Assembly (NCBI RefSeq): GCF_016907925.1
Contig: NZ_JAFBCZ010000011.1
Span: 102,835-166,834, forward strand
Direction of reading: 5' to 3'
DNA length: 64,000 nt
Origin: Herpetosiphon giganteus
GTDB lineage: Bacteria; Chloroflexota; Chloroflexia; Chloroflexales; Herpetosiphonaceae
The notes beneath the pieces are model-generated. The model made no database searches and had not been told where the DNA came from. It was given only the letters and a program-made list of their open reading frames with translations. How positions within the stretch are numbered: the first letter of the stretch is position 1; each line of letters begins with the position of its first letter. The position numbers were made by a program, and so were the translations under genes. Shown in pieces: positions 8,390-17,235 of this stretch.

Positions 8390-9376
8390 CTACCCCATTG
8401 GATGGCGAATTGCTGACGAATATTGGCCAGTTACATAATGCTCTAATTGGCGTTCAATATCGCCCAGCAACGCGCTCGCACCATAGCGAAACAGATGTGG
8501 ATGCAGCCAAGCATCGCCAAGTTCTTCCTTGATCAAGGCCAGCCAATCCAATGATTGCTTAGCAGTTCGGATGCCACCAGCGGGCTTGAAGCCAACCTTA
8601 TAACCGGTTTGCTCATAGTAATCGCGGATGGCGCGCACCATCACCAACGAAACGGGCAGAGTTGCATTAACTGGCTCTTTACCAGTCGAGGTTTTGATAA
8701 AATCAGCGCCAGCTAACATACAAACAAGGCTAGCTTGGGCAATATTGCGCAAAGTGCCTAGCTCGCCAGTTGCCAAGATAGTTTTCATGTGGGCTTCGCC
8801 GCAAGCTTCGCGAAAGAGCCGCACTTCATCGTATAAGGCTTCCCAATCGCCGTTAAGCACCAGATGGCGCGAAATAACAATATCGATTTCACTTGCGCCA
8901 GCAGCCACCGAAGCTTCGATTTCACGCAAGCGCAGCTCCAGTGGGGCCAAGCCAGCGGGGAAGGCAGTTGAGACCGCAGCAACTGGAATAGCAGTACCTT
9001 TAAGTGCTTGCACTGCGGTTTCAACAAAGGTATGGTAAACACAGACCGCGCCAACCGTCAGGTTAAGGCTGCGAATCCCAAGTGCATCGACCAAATCGCC
9101 ACGAATTGGTTGGCGAGCTTTTAAACATAAACGCTGGACAGTGCCAACGGTATCATCACCAGAGAGGGTAGTTAAATCCATGCAGCTAATTGCTTTTAAG
9201 AGCCAAGCTGCCTGCCAATCCTTTTTAACCGTGCGCCGATTTGGCAAGCTGCTCACGCGGCGCTCGACTGCCGAGCGATTGACGCGCAGGCTATTGACCC
9301 AGCCAAGGTCGAGCGGGCTGATGGGGTTACGTTGTTCGTGCGTCATTGCCGTGACACGCTCCACTTCGGTTTGCAT
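8390..9376 (-). CDS. deoC: Deoxyribose-phosphate aldolase
   Basis: 328 aa, longer than the usual 220-260 because of an N-terminal extension of about 60 residues. Catalytic set complete: Asp165 in ASEIDIVI, Schiff-base Lys228 in ADFIKTSTGK, proton-relay Lys264 in VGFKPAGGIRT. Splits 2-deoxyribose 5-phosphate into acetaldehyde and glyceraldehyde 3-phosphate in deoxynucleoside salvage. AAGGA sits 6 bases upstream of the ATG at 9376. Immediately followed by doxX, and divergent from a second, catalytically altered DeoC-like gene at 9512. Confidence 0.95.
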   Translation of the reverse strand: MQTEVERVTAMTHEQRNPISPLDLGWVNSLRVNRSAVERRVSSLPNRRTVKKDWQAAWLLKAISCMDLTTLSGDDTVGTVQRLCLKARQPIRGDLVDALGIRSLNLTVGAVCVYHTFVETAVQALKGTAIPVAAVSTAFPAGLAPLELRLREIEASVAAGASEIDIVISRHLVLNGDWEALYDEVRLFREACGEAHMKTILATGELGTLRNIAQASLVCMLAGADFIKTSTGKEPVNATLPVSLVMVRAIRDYYEQTGYKVGFKPAGGIRTAKQSLDWLALIKEELGDAWLHPHLFRYGASALLGDIERQLEHYVTGQYSSAIRHPMG

Positions 9377-9511
9377 AGTTCATCCTTGGGGTCGAGCCAC
9401 AACCGCCCAACCCATATTGGTAGTATCAGAATTTCGGTATCCACAATGCGGATTGTTGCGCTGATAATACCACAAGCGCTTGTGCTTAGTGCAAGCAAGG
9501 AGTTCATTCAG

Positions 9512-10222
9512 ATGACCACAATTCGCCATTCGGTCGAAGCCACAGTGAGCCGCATGGTGCTACGGACGCTGCGCGAACGTGCCCAAGTAGCTGGTTTGCC
9601 GCAAGCCCGCAGCGATGCCCCCCGCGCCTTGGCAGCCTTGCTTGATCAATTAATCAGCACCGTGCTGCCATTCGCTGAACTCCAACGTCAAGCCCAAGCA
9701 GCGATTGCTGCCGGAATTGGCTGCTTGGTCGTGCCGCTTGAACAAGCAGAGGCCTGGGTTGATGCAACTGCTGGTAGTGGGCTACGCATTGGCATTACAA
9801 CAGCAAGCCGCGAACAAGCCGAGCATGCCTTGCGGCTCGGCGTTAGCGAGATTGAATTACTTGTGCCACAGTCCATTATGAGCGAGGCTGAACAGTTTGA
9901 GGCTTGGCTAAGGGCAAATCTGCCAGGTTCCTATGATCCTAAACCGTTGATCAAACTCAATTTAACGAGCTGCGATCAGGCCCAAATTGGGCTACGGGCC
10001 TGTGCTCAAGCAGCGACCCACGAGCTTGATTTGGTGACCGTTCCAGTAGCACTGGTTGCCGATGTACGGCGTACAATCAACGCAGCGATGGGGATTAAAG
10101 TTAATGGTGTTACTGAGCTTGGCCAAGCCCGCGACCTGTTGAGCGCTGGCTGCACCCGCTTGGAAACAGCAGTGGGCTGGGATTTGTTGGCACAGGCCCA
10201 ACCTCTTTTAAATGATCAATAA
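9512..10222 (+). CDS. Divergent DeoC-like TIM-barrel protein without the Schiff-base lysine
   Basis: 236 aa. The last third matches the DeoC barrel: GVSEIELLVPQSI aligns with ASEIDIVISRH of the neighbour, and IKVNGVTELGQARDLLSAGCTRLETAVG with the phosphate-binding GFKPAGGIRT region. The residue matching catalytic Asp is Glu115, the proton-relay Lys is kept (Lys196), but the strand that should carry the Schiff-base Lys reads ELDLVTVPVA (171-180) with no Lys. It is therefore unlikely to be an aldolase; it may bind a sugar phosphate as a regulator or partner of DeoC. AAGGAG 8 bases before the ATG sets the start; the open frame continues upstream only into the opposite-strand deoC. Confidence 0.75.
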   Translation: MTTIRHSVEATVSRMVLRTLRERAQVAGLPQARSDAPRALAALLDQLISTVLPFAELQRQAQAAIAAGIGCLVVPLEQAEAWVDATAGSGLRIGITTASREQAEHALRLGVSEIELLVPQSIMSEAEQFEAWLRANLPGSYDPKPLIKLNLTSCDQAQIGLRACAQAATHELDLVTVPVALVADVRRTINAAMGIKVNGVTELGQARDLLSAGCTRLETAVGWDLLAQAQPLLNDQ

Positions 10223-10254
10223 CCAAGCAATCACGTCAAAAAATGAAATCTCGT

Positions 10255-10283
10255 TTGACATAGGCCTAGGCAGGTGCTATACT
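10255..10283 (+). promoter_or_regulatory. Promoter upstream of the rpsL operon
   Basis: TTGACA (10255-10260), 17 bases, TATACT (10278-10283). The predicted start near 10290 lies only a few bases before the hairpin at 10293, giving a leader of about 207 nt to rpsL. Confidence 0.75.
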
Positions 10284-10292
10284 GGGCGGTCG

Positions 10293-10319
10293 ATGCCCCG
10301 TGGTGGGCATGCTTTTTTT
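10293..10319 (+). terminator. Hairpin plus T7 directly after the rpsL-operon promoter
   Basis: Arms ATGCCC (10293-10298) and GGGCAT (10305-10310) followed by GCTTTTTTT. It may be the terminator of the DeoC-like gene (stop at 10222) or an attenuator for transcripts starting near 10290. Further hairpins occur in the leader: GGCATTG/CAATGCC at 10390-10409 and CTCACG/CGTGAG near 10432-10453. Confidence 0.65.
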
Positions 10320-10496
10320 GCTGCAATTTTTCGCTGGTGTTCATCAGCCAACTGACTGATTGAATACCAATTGATTCTGACTGTTCGCGGCATTGGGGCG
10401 GCAATGCCATAGCTGGTTAGGCTAGAACACGCTCACGGTATAGTAGACGTGAGAACCGTCCGAACTCGGTATTTCCAAGATTTTTGGAGGAATTGA

Positions 10497-10937
10497 ATGC
10501 CAACGATCAACCAGTTGATCCGCAAGCCCCGTAAACCTGTGGTCAAAAAGACCAAGGCACCTGCGCTGCGTTTCATCTACAACTCGCTGAAGGGCAAGCT
10601 TACCCGCGGCAGCGGCGCACCCCAAAAGCGTGGTGTTTGTACGCAAGTTAAGACCATGACCCCTAAGAAGCCAAACTCGGCGTTGCGCAAAGTGGCACGG
10701 GTTCGCTTGTCGAATCAAATGGAAGTGACCGCCTACATCCCAGGCGAAGGTCACAACTTGCAAGAACACTCAGTGGTCTTGATTCGCGGTGGTCGGGTAA
10801 AAGACTTGCCAGGCGTGCGCTACCACATTGTGCGCGGTACCTTGGACTCACAAGGTGTCAACAACCGTAAGCAAGGTCGCTCGAAGTACGGCACCAAGAA
10901 GAACGCTCAAGTTGCAACGGGCAAGAAGAAAAAATAA
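10497..10937 (+). CDS. rpsL: 30S ribosomal protein S12
   Basis: 146 aa, with a C-terminal extension rich in Lys compared with the 123-124 aa E. coli protein. Typical motifs: [38 protein letters not shown] (split here by the loop that meets the decoding site; the PKKPNS lysine is the streptomycin-sensitive form), [30 protein letters not shown] and KYGTKK. Perfect GGAGG before the ATG. First gene of the str cluster with rpsG 16 bases downstream. Confidence 0.98.
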   Translation: MPTINQLIRKPRKPVVKKTKAPALRFIYNSLKGKLTRGSGAPQKRGVCTQVKTMTPKKPNSALRKVARVRLSNQMEVTAYIPGEGHNLQEHSVVLIRGGRVKDLPGVRYHIVRGTLDSQGVNNRKQGRSKYGTKKNAQVATGKKKK

Positions 10938-10953
10938 GGTAGGGTAAAATACA

Positions 10954-11427
10954 ATGCCACGACGACGAAAAATTGCCAAGCGTATTGTGCCTGGTGATCC
11001 AATTCACAACAGCATACACGTGCAAATGTTGATCAACAAGGTCATGATGCACGGTAAAAAAAGTGTCGCTGAAAACATCGTGTATCGCGCCTTAGACGTT
11101 GCTTCACAGCGCTTGAACCGCGAAGCAGTTGAGTTGTTCGAACAAGTGTTGCGCAACTCAAGCCCTACCATCGAAGTTCGCCCAAAGCGCGTCGGTGGTT
11201 CAACTTATCAAGTGCCAGTTGAAGTTAAAAGCGACCGCCGGATTGCCTTGGCAATTCGTTGGTTGTTGACCGCAGCTCGCGCTCGCAGTGGCAAACCAAT
11301 GCACGAACGCTTGGCGCTCGAATTGGTCGATGCCTTCAACAACACTGGTGCAACCGTCAAGCGTCGTGAAGAAGTTCACCGTATGGCTGAAGCCAACCGC
11401 GCCTTCTCACACTACGCTCGCTTCTAA
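10954..11427 (+). CDS. rpsG: 30S ribosomal protein S7
   Basis: 157 aa, normal length. MPRRRKIAKR start, KVMMHGKKSVAENIVYRAL, ALEQ-like VELFEQVLRNSSPTIEVRPKRVGGSTYQVPVEV and RRLAL-type RRIALAIRWLLTAARAR are family signatures. Head protein that binds the 3' major domain of 16S rRNA. The rpsL-rpsG gap is 16 nt, too short for the E. coli-type intercistronic S7 operator, so feedback control, if any, must differ. Confidence 0.98.
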   Translation: MPRRRKIAKRIVPGDPIHNSIHVQMLINKVMMHGKKSVAENIVYRALDVASQRLNREAVELFEQVLRNSSPTIEVRPKRVGGSTYQVPVEVKSDRRIALAIRWLLTAARARSGKPMHERLALELVDAFNNTGATVKRREEVHRMAEANRAFSHYARF

Positions 11428-11481
11428 AGTTTATGGCCACCCCTCACGACCAGCGTCGTGAACAACTGGGTCGGTGACCAG

Positions 11482-11511
11482 AGCGGCTAGACGCGAGTTT
11501 AGCCGCTTTTT
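11482..11511 (+). terminator. Terminator after rpsG
   Basis: Arms AGCGGCTA (11482-11489) and TAGCCGCT (11500-11507), then a T run to 11511. A second small hairpin TCACGAC/GTCGTGA lies at 11445-11462. This separates rpsL-rpsG from fusA, which then needs its own promoter; a -10-like TACAAT at 11528-11533 has only a weak -35. Confidence 0.75.
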
Positions 11512-11593
11512 GCCTGCATACTTATGGTACAATACAACGTCACCGCCGTGCAGGCTGTCACCAACTAATACTAACCATGTAACGGAGTAAGGA

Positions 11594-13699
11594 ATGCCTC
11601 GCTCGACACCACTCGACAGAGTACGCAATATTGGGATTATTGCCCACATTGACGCAGGGAAAACGACTACCACCGAACGGATTTTGTTCTACACCGGTCG
11701 TAACTATAAGATCGGGGAAGTCCACGAAGGCGCTGCCACCATGGACTGGATGGAACAAGAACGCGAACGTGGGATCACGATTACCGCTGCTGCTACCACC
11801 GCTCACTGGGAATATGCTGAGCAACGCTATCAAATTAATATTATTGACACGCCTGGCCACGTGGACTTTACCGCTGAAGTAGAGCGCTCATTGCGCGTGC
11901 TCGACGGTGGCGTAGTGGTGTTCGACGCAGTGGCCGGTGTGGAGCCACAATCAGAAACGGTGTGGCGACAAGCTGATAAATATAGCGTGCCGCGGATTTG
12001 TTTTGTCAACAAAATGGACCGCATGGGCGCAAACTTCGACCGTACCGTCAGCATGATTGTTGATCGCCTTGGCGCTAAGCCAGTGCCGATCCAATTGCCA
12101 ATCGGGGCCGAAGATCGCTTCCAAGGCATCATCGACTTGATGGAAAACAAGGCTATCTTCTACATGGACGATGTTGGTAAAGTCCAAGAAGAACGCGAAA
12201 TTCCTGCTGAATTGGCTGAAAAAGCGAAAGCAGCCCGCGATTATATGCTCGAAGCAATCGCCGAAACTGACGATGAGCTGATGATGCTCTATCTCGAAGG
12301 CGAAGAATTGCAAGTGCCAGAATTGCGCCGCGCCCTTCGCGCTGCCACCATCGGCAACAAATTGGTGCCGGTTTTGTGTGGTTCAGCCTTGAAGAACAAA
12401 GGTGTTCAGCGCATGCTCGACGCAGTTGTGTTGCTCTTGCCTTCACCATTGGAAATTCCAGTGACCAAGGCTGTGCGCCCAGGCGTTGATTCAGAAGCTG
12501 AAGATGCAGAGTTCATTGAGCGTCCAGCCGACGAAAATGCACCATTCACTGGCTTGGTCTTCAAAATTATGGCTGACCCATTCGTGGGTAAGTTGGCCTA
12601 CTTCCGCGTTTACTCAGGTAAGCTCGAAACTGGCTCATACGTTTTGAACACCACCAAGAACAAGCGCGAACGGGTTGGCCGCTTGCTGCAAATGCACGCT
12701 AACCACCGCGAAGAAATCAAGGAAGTGTACGCAGGCGATATTGCTGCTGTGGTGGGTCCAAAGGATACCTTCACCGGCGATACCATCTGCTCACCAGATG
12801 ATCCAGTGGTTTTGGAAAGCATCAAGTTCCCAGAACCAGTTATCTCGGTGGCGATCGAGCCAAAAACCAAGGCCGACCAAGACAAGATGTCGATTGCACT
12901 CTCACGCTTGGCCGAAGAAGATCCAACCTTCCGATTGAACACCGATGTCGAAACTGGCCAAACGATCATCCGCGGGATGGGCGAATTGCACTTGGAAGTT
13001 ATCGTCGACCGCATGATGCGCGAATTCAAGGTTGAAGCCAACGTTGGTAAGCCTCAAGTGGCCTACCGCGAAAGCATCACCAAGAGCGTCGATATCGATA
13101 GCAAGTTCGTACGCCAATCGGGCGGTAAAGGTCAATACGGCCACGTTAAAGTCAAGTTCGAACCATCAGGTGAAGGCGAAGGCTATATCTTCGTCAATGG
13201 TATCGTTGGTGGGGTTGTGCCTCGCGAATACGTACCAGCAGTCGAAGCCGGTATCCGCGAAGCCATGGAAACTGGCGTTATCGCTGGTTACCCAGTGGTC
13301 GATGTCAAAGCAACCTTGTTCGACGGCTCATACCACGACGTTGACTCGTCGGAAATGGCCTTCAAGATTGCCGCTTCAATGGCCTTGAAGGACGGCGTTC
13401 GCCGTGGCGCTCCTCAAATCTTGGAACCAATCATGAAGATCGAAGTGATTGTGCCCGAAGATTACATGGGTAGCGTCATCGGTGACGTAAACAGCCGCCG
13501 TGGTCGCATCGAAGGGATGGAAGCTCGCGGTAACGCTCAAGTCGTGCGTGGCTTCGTGCCATTGGCCAACATGTTTGGTTATGTCAACGATTTGCGCTCA
13601 CAAACCCAAGGCCGCGCTACCTACTCGATGGAATTCCATCACTACGAGCCAATTCCACGCAACTTGCAAGAAGAATTGGTCGAAAAGTCACGTAGCTAA
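11594..13699 (+). CDS. fusA: Translation elongation factor G
   Basis: 701 aa, normal EF-G length. GTPase motifs: [15 protein letters not shown] (G1, residues about 17-31), DTPGHVDF (G3), NKMDRMGA (G4). Domain II-V signatures include [25 protein letters not shown] and a C-terminal [12 protein letters not shown]. Drives tRNA-mRNA translocation and ribosome recycling in the cytoplasm. CGGAGTAAGG precedes the ATG. EF-Tu does not follow; a membrane STAS gene does. Confidence 0.98.
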   Translation: MPRSTPLDRVRNIGIIAHIDAGKTTTTERILFYTGRNYKIGEVHEGAATMDWMEQERERGITITAAATTAHWEYAEQRYQINIIDTPGHVDFTAEVERSLRVLDGGVVVFDAVAGVEPQSETVWRQADKYSVPRICFVNKMDRMGANFDRTVSMIVDRLGAKPVPIQLPIGAEDRFQGIIDLMENKAIFYMDDVGKVQEEREIPAELAEKAKAARDYMLEAIAETDDELMMLYLEGEELQVPELRRALRAATIGNKLVPVLCGSALKNKGVQRMLDAVVLLLPSPLEIPVTKAVRPGVDSEAEDAEFIERPADENAPFTGLVFKIMADPFVGKLAYFRVYSGKLETGSYVLNTTKNKRERVGRLLQMHANHREEIKEVYAGDIAAVVGPKDTFTGDTICSPDDPVVLESIKFPEPVISVAIEPKTKADQDKMSIALSRLAEEDPTFRLNTDVETGQTIIRGMGELHLEVIVDRMMREFKVEANVGKPQVAYRESITKSVDIDSKFVRQSGGKGQYGHVKVKFEPSGEGEGYIFVNGIVGGVVPREYVPAVEAGIREAMETGVIAGYPVVDVKATLFDGSYHDVDSSEMAFKIAASMALKDGVRRGAPQILEPIMKIEVIVPEDYMGSVIGDVNSRRGRIEGMEARGNAQVVRGFVPLANMFGYVNDLRSQTQGRATYSMEFHHYEPIPRNLQEELVEKSRS

Positions 13700-13719
13700 A
13701 CCCTGCTACAAAGCACCCC

Positions 13720-13760
13720 AAATGGGTCGATTGGGTATACCAATCGGCCCATTTTCTTTT
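13720..13760 (+). terminator. Terminator of fusA
   Basis: Arms AAATGGG-CGATTGG and CCAATCG-CCCATTT pair over 15 bases with one internal mismatch around loop GTATA, followed by TCTTTT. Confidence 0.88.
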
Positions 13761-13827
13761 AACTTTTTTGTGCGTATAATAAAGCACACAGATGCAATCC
13801 TGCTTCCAGCAATCCGGAGCCAACTCC

Positions 13828-14784
13828 ATGATCCGAATTACTCAACGCCAAGCAATTCTTGCCCTTTTAGTGCTGTTAAATATCACAACTGCCGCAATTG
13901 ATGTAGTGCTTGGCCTGCGCAATGGCTGGCAAGAACCCCTCTTGATGGGTAGCATTTTGCTGGTACTGATTGGAATTAGCGTTGCCTATTGGCGCGGTAT
14001 TGAATGGAGTCGCTGGTTAATGGTCGGCTTTGTGACAATTATCTGCGCAGTCTTTGTCGATAAAACCCAGCCAGTCAGCCTCATGACCCTGATCCCGCCG
14101 TTAATGGCCTTGATTATGGGTTCTTCAACGGCTGTGATTATCAGCGCCGTTGTTGGCTATGGTGGCATTCTCGTCCGATCAAATTTCGATGGGGTCTATG
14201 CAGCAGTTGATAATCTGGTTGCCTATGGCCTGATCGTTGCTGCAATGGTGCTGATTCGCACCATCAATGAAACAAATTTGTTGGCCTTACGCGAAACAAT
14301 CAGCAAATCCGATGGCGAACAGCGCCGCATCAAAGCGCAATCAACGTTAATGCGCAACCAAGCAGATGCCTTGCTCAAGCAAAATCAGGAGCAACAACGC
14401 TTGTTTACCTTGGTTGAAACCCTCGAAACTCCAGCGGTCACAATTGCCGCCAATGTGTTGCTCGCGCCTTTGGTCGGCGCACTCGATACCAAACGAATTG
14501 AGCACATTCAAAAACGCTTGCTGGCAACCATCCATCGTCAACGTACTCGCCTGCTGATTCTAGATATGGCTGGGGTGCGTGAGCTGGCCAACGATGCAGC
14601 CGAACATGTGCTGCTCATGATTCAGGCAATTCGCTTGCTTGGCTGCGAGGTTACTGTTACCAGCGCTTCAGCAGAAATTGCCATGCAATTCGGCGATCTT
14701 GGGGTCGATCGCGAGTTGTTCAAAACCGCCCAAACCCCCCAAATTGCGCTTGAACAGAGCGTTTATAGCGTGAGCAAGCACTAA
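13828..14784 (+). CDS. Membrane protein with C-terminal STAS domain
   Basis: 318 aa from MIRITQRQAILALLVLL. About six transmembrane helices fill residues 5-150 (LLVLLNITTAAIDVVLGL, LLMGSILLVLIGISVAYW, LMVGFVTIICAVFV, TLIPPLMALIMG and so on), then a coiled linker with many Gln (about 160-200) and a STAS domain at about 205-310 (ETPAVTIAANVLLAPLVGAL ... RLLILDMAGVRELANDAAEHVLLMIQAI). This is the RsbR-type partner-switching fold; the Asp-Met-Ala-Gly-Val stretch is where a phosphorylatable Ser/Thr often stands and none is there. It may sense a membrane or small-molecule cue and feed a partner switch; no RsbS/RsbT genes are near. GGAG lies 8 bases before the ATG at 13828. Confidence 0.82.
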   Translation: MIRITQRQAILALLVLLNITTAAIDVVLGLRNGWQEPLLMGSILLVLIGISVAYWRGIEWSRWLMVGFVTIICAVFVDKTQPVSLMTLIPPLMALIMGSSTAVIISAVVGYGGILVRSNFDGVYAAVDNLVAYGLIVAAMVLIRTINETNLLALRETISKSDGEQRRIKAQSTLMRNQADALLKQNQEQQRLFTLVETLETPAVTIAANVLLAPLVGALDTKRIEHIQKRLLATIHRQRTRLLILDMAGVRELANDAAEHVLLMIQAIRLLGCEVTVTSASAEIAMQFGDLGVDRELFKTAQTPQIALEQSVYSVSKH

Positions 14785-14785
14785 T

Positions 14786-14814
14786 TTGACAAGTAATCAA
14801 GGTTGTGCTATTAT
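14786..14814 (+). promoter_or_regulatory. tRNA operon promoter
   Basis: TTGACA (14786-14791), 17 bases, TATTAT (14809-14814), directly after the STAS gene stop; the start would fall near 14821, five bases before the initiator tRNA. Confidence 0.8.
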
Positions 14815-14825
14815 ATATAGGTCAA

Positions 14826-14900
<75 letters not shown>

Positions 14901-14913
14901 CAACTAAAGATTT

Positions 14914-14941
14914 GAGCGGCTTGCTTATACCAAGCCGCTCA
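14914..14941 (+). other. Spacer hairpin between the two tRNAs
   Basis: GAGCGGCTTG and CAAGCCGCTC form a perfect 10-bp stem with loop CTTATAC. No T run follows, so it is more likely an RNase processing signal than a terminator. Confidence 0.55.
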
Positions 14942-14947
14942 TTCTGT

Positions 14948-15023
<76 letters not shown>

Positions 15024-15182
15024 TTTTTTTATTTTAGGCCCCAATTATCTCCTCAACTCACTCCTAATTATCTCAGCTATTTCTCAGATACCCACAAGTT
15101 AAATGTCACACAGCATGTAGCCAAAATCAGCTTGCCCCTGCCTATAATCATCACATTAGTCTTGATGTAGAAAGGACCAGTG

Positions 15183-16853
15183 ATGAAGTGGTTATGGCGC
15201 ATAGGTTTTTTAATGTTGAGCCTCGGCTTTATACTTCGGCCTGCATCCGCCCAACAAAATCAAATCAGTAGCCGCGATATTGTGAGCGAGCATGCGATTA
15301 CAGGGCTTAAACTTGATGGCAATTGGCTTGCATGGCGCACTTGGCGCACAGATTTCGTCAATTACACCAGTGAATTATTGGTAACCAATCTCACGACCGG
15401 AACTAGCATTAGCCTTGGCAGTGTGCAAAATCAAACCTATGATTTCTTTATTACGAATGGGCGGGTCATCTGGCGCGATAATCAACATGTCTATCAGTAT
15501 GAACTGGCGACCCAAACCAAGAGCATTTTGCAAGTGCCACATCAAGAAAACCACATGCGTTGGACGGTTGCTGGCGATTGGTTGATTTGGTTGGAACTTG
15601 AAGGAGCACCACCCCAAATCACCAACCAAATCTGGAAATGGCATCTGGCGGGCAATCAGGCTCCCATGTTGGTTGGCAGCGAAGTAGCCACAATTTATGG
15701 CACTGATTCGTTGCAAAGCGATGGAGAAATTGTTAGCTGGTCGTATGCTACTCAAATTGCGGTAAAATATAATGTCTGCTCTGAAATCCATTATCTTGCC
15801 TTGGATGGCTCACAAGCTCCCCAAAAATTAACCGAACCTGCTTGTAACATTGGGATTAAACAAAATTTATTGCTCAATAAAAGCTTTTATTATTGCAACG
15901 ACAGGCATTTATATGCTCGCACATTGGCCAATACCGAAACATTAATCCAAGCAAATAACTGCCGTTTTGATGCGCTCTCTAGTTTCGCTGGCAGTGGAAA
16001 TTTCTTGGTAGCGCTCAATTTTGGTGAACAGTCGACTGCTGAACTGAGCCTGGTTGGGGTTGATATTCGGCAAAAAAGCATGTTTACAATCGATCGTTTT
16101 GGCTATAGCGATAGTAATCGTCCATTGATTACGATCAATAATTCGCTGGTCGCGTGGAGCGATACTCGTGGTGCCAAACCAGTGATTCATGTGCGGCCAA
16201 TCACCGAGGTTGTACCAACTGCGCCGCGCCAAGCCAACGATCCTTTGCTCGCAAATCGCAGCTATTACCCAGAAAGCATGCACTCGCTTGGCGGTTTATT
16301 CGAGCAATATTGGCAAAAAAATGGCGGCTTGGCGGTGTTTGGCTATCCGCAAAGCGAAGAATTTAGCCAAGTTAATGCAGATACTGGCAAAACCTACACC
16401 GTGCAGTTTCTCGAACGCCAGCGCTACGAGCATCACCCTGAGTTGGCAGGCACGCCATATGAGGTTTCGTTGGGTCGCTTAGGCGCTGAACGCTTGGCAA
16501 CGCTCAATCGCAATTGGCAAACCGAAGGTGATAGCTCAGCTGGCGCAGAACAATTGCCTGGTCAATGCCAACATTTTGCCACCACCGATCGCAAGGTTTG
16601 TGGCGCGTTTCTGAGCTATTGGCAAAGCAATGGCCTCGATTTAGGCGAACCTGGGGTTAGTTATGCTGAATCATTAGCCTTGTTTGGCTTGCCGCTCACC
16701 GCCCCGCATCTGGAAACCAATCCTGATGGCGATCGGGTATTGACTCAATGGTTTGAGCGTGCCCGTTTTGAATGGCATCCCGATAATCCAGCACAATTTC
16801 AAGTGCAACTTGGGCGCTTGGCCGCCGAACAAATCCCTAACGTAGGTTGGTAA
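15183..16853 (+). CDS. Secreted beta-propeller-like protein with two C-terminal repeat modules
   Basis: 556 aa. Signal peptide 1-24 (GFLMLSLGFILRPASAQ). Residues about 30-345 repeat a Trp-rich pattern (LDGNWLAWR, NGRVIWRDNQ, AGDWLIWLE, SDGEIVSW, INNSLVAWSD) like the blades of TolB-type propellers. After a short linker two modules of about 80-100 residues repeat: LFEQYWQKNGGLAVFGYPQSEEF ... FLERQRYEHHPE ... LGRLGAERL and FLSYWQSNGLDLGEPGVSYAESLALFGLPL ... WFERARFEWHPD ... LGRLAAEQ. No catalytic motif is evident; cell-wall or polymer binding is my inference. The ATG at 15183 is 6 bases after AAAGGA; a GTG one codon earlier is too close. Confidence 0.8.
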   Translation: MKWLWRIGFLMLSLGFILRPASAQQNQISSRDIVSEHAITGLKLDGNWLAWRTWRTDFVNYTSELLVTNLTTGTSISLGSVQNQTYDFFITNGRVIWRDNQHVYQYELATQTKSILQVPHQENHMRWTVAGDWLIWLELEGAPPQITNQIWKWHLAGNQAPMLVGSEVATIYGTDSLQSDGEIVSWSYATQIAVKYNVCSEIHYLALDGSQAPQKLTEPACNIGIKQNLLLNKSFYYCNDRHLYARTLANTETLIQANNCRFDALSSFAGSGNFLVALNFGEQSTAELSLVGVDIRQKSMFTIDRFGYSDSNRPLITINNSLVAWSDTRGAKPVIHVRPITEVVPTAPRQANDPLLANRSYYPESMHSLGGLFEQYWQKNGGLAVFGYPQSEEFSQVNADTGKTYTVQFLERQRYEHHPELAGTPYEVSLGRLGAERLATLNRNWQTEGDSSAGAEQLPGQCQHFATTDRKVCGAFLSYWQSNGLDLGEPGVSYAESLALFGLPLTAPHLETNPDGDRVLTQWFERARFEWHPDNPAQFQVQLGRLAAEQIPNVGW

Positions 16854-16868
16854 GCACTAAGTAATGAG

Positions 16869-16907
16869 CAGTCGCCCTTGGTTTGATCAAGGGCGACTGT
16901 TTTTTTA
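16869..16907. terminator. Bidirectional terminator
   Basis: Perfect 12-bp stem CAGTCGCCCTTG/CAAGGGCGACTG (16869-16880, 16888-16899) followed by eight T. It lies after the secreted propeller gene and overlaps the stop of the convergent small membrane gene. Confidence 0.9.
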
Positions 16908-17159
16908 TTTGCTGGTCAGGCCGCCACAATTGGGGTCGCCACAAACACACTGGTTGGCTGGTTGCTTACGGCGTAAGAACAATAATGGAATTGCACATGG
17001 AATCAGACAAGCAAGCAGCATAACGATTGGCGTTGCACCAGCTAATAATCCGCCCAACACGCTGCGCTCGAAAAAGAATATGCCAAGCATAACCCCCGCA
17101 ATCAGCAATAAACCAACCTTGCTACGCAGCACACCAAAACACTCTTGCAATAGTTTCAT
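16905..17159 (-). CDS. Small membrane protein with cysteine-rich tail, MerR-linked
   Basis: 84 aa from MKLLQECFGVLRSK. Two hydrophobic segments (VGLLLIAGVMLGIFFF about 14-29; LLAGATPIVMLLACLIPCAIPLLFL about 36-60) and a cytoplasmic tail with CVCGDPNCGG. The layout resembles the small DUF2933-type proteins found beside mercury or copper resistance genes, but I am not certain of the family. AAGGAG 6 bases upstream fixes the start; longer frames run into the operator. It is divergent from the MerR-family gene and has a MerR-type promoter, so it is the likely target of that regulator. Confidence 0.72.
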   Translation of the reverse strand: MKLLQECFGVLRSKVGLLLIAGVMLGIFFFERSVLGGLLAGATPIVMLLACLIPCAIPLLFLRRKQPANQCVCGDPNCGGLTSK

Positions 17160-17188
17160 CGAATACTCCTTTATAACCTGACAGGTGT

Positions 17189-17219
17189 ACGCTATCATGT
17201 GAAGTGCACTTTAAGTCAA
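17189..17219 (-). promoter_or_regulatory. MerR-type promoter with 19-bp spacer
   Basis: Minus strand TTGACT (17219-17214), 19 bases, TAGCGT (17194-17189). The long spacer, typical of MerR/SoxR-controlled promoters, contains the perfect palindrome AAGTGCACTT (17202-17211). It lies between the small membrane gene and the regulator gene. Confidence 0.65.
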
Positions 17220-17235
17220 GCAGGAGTTTTGGCCA

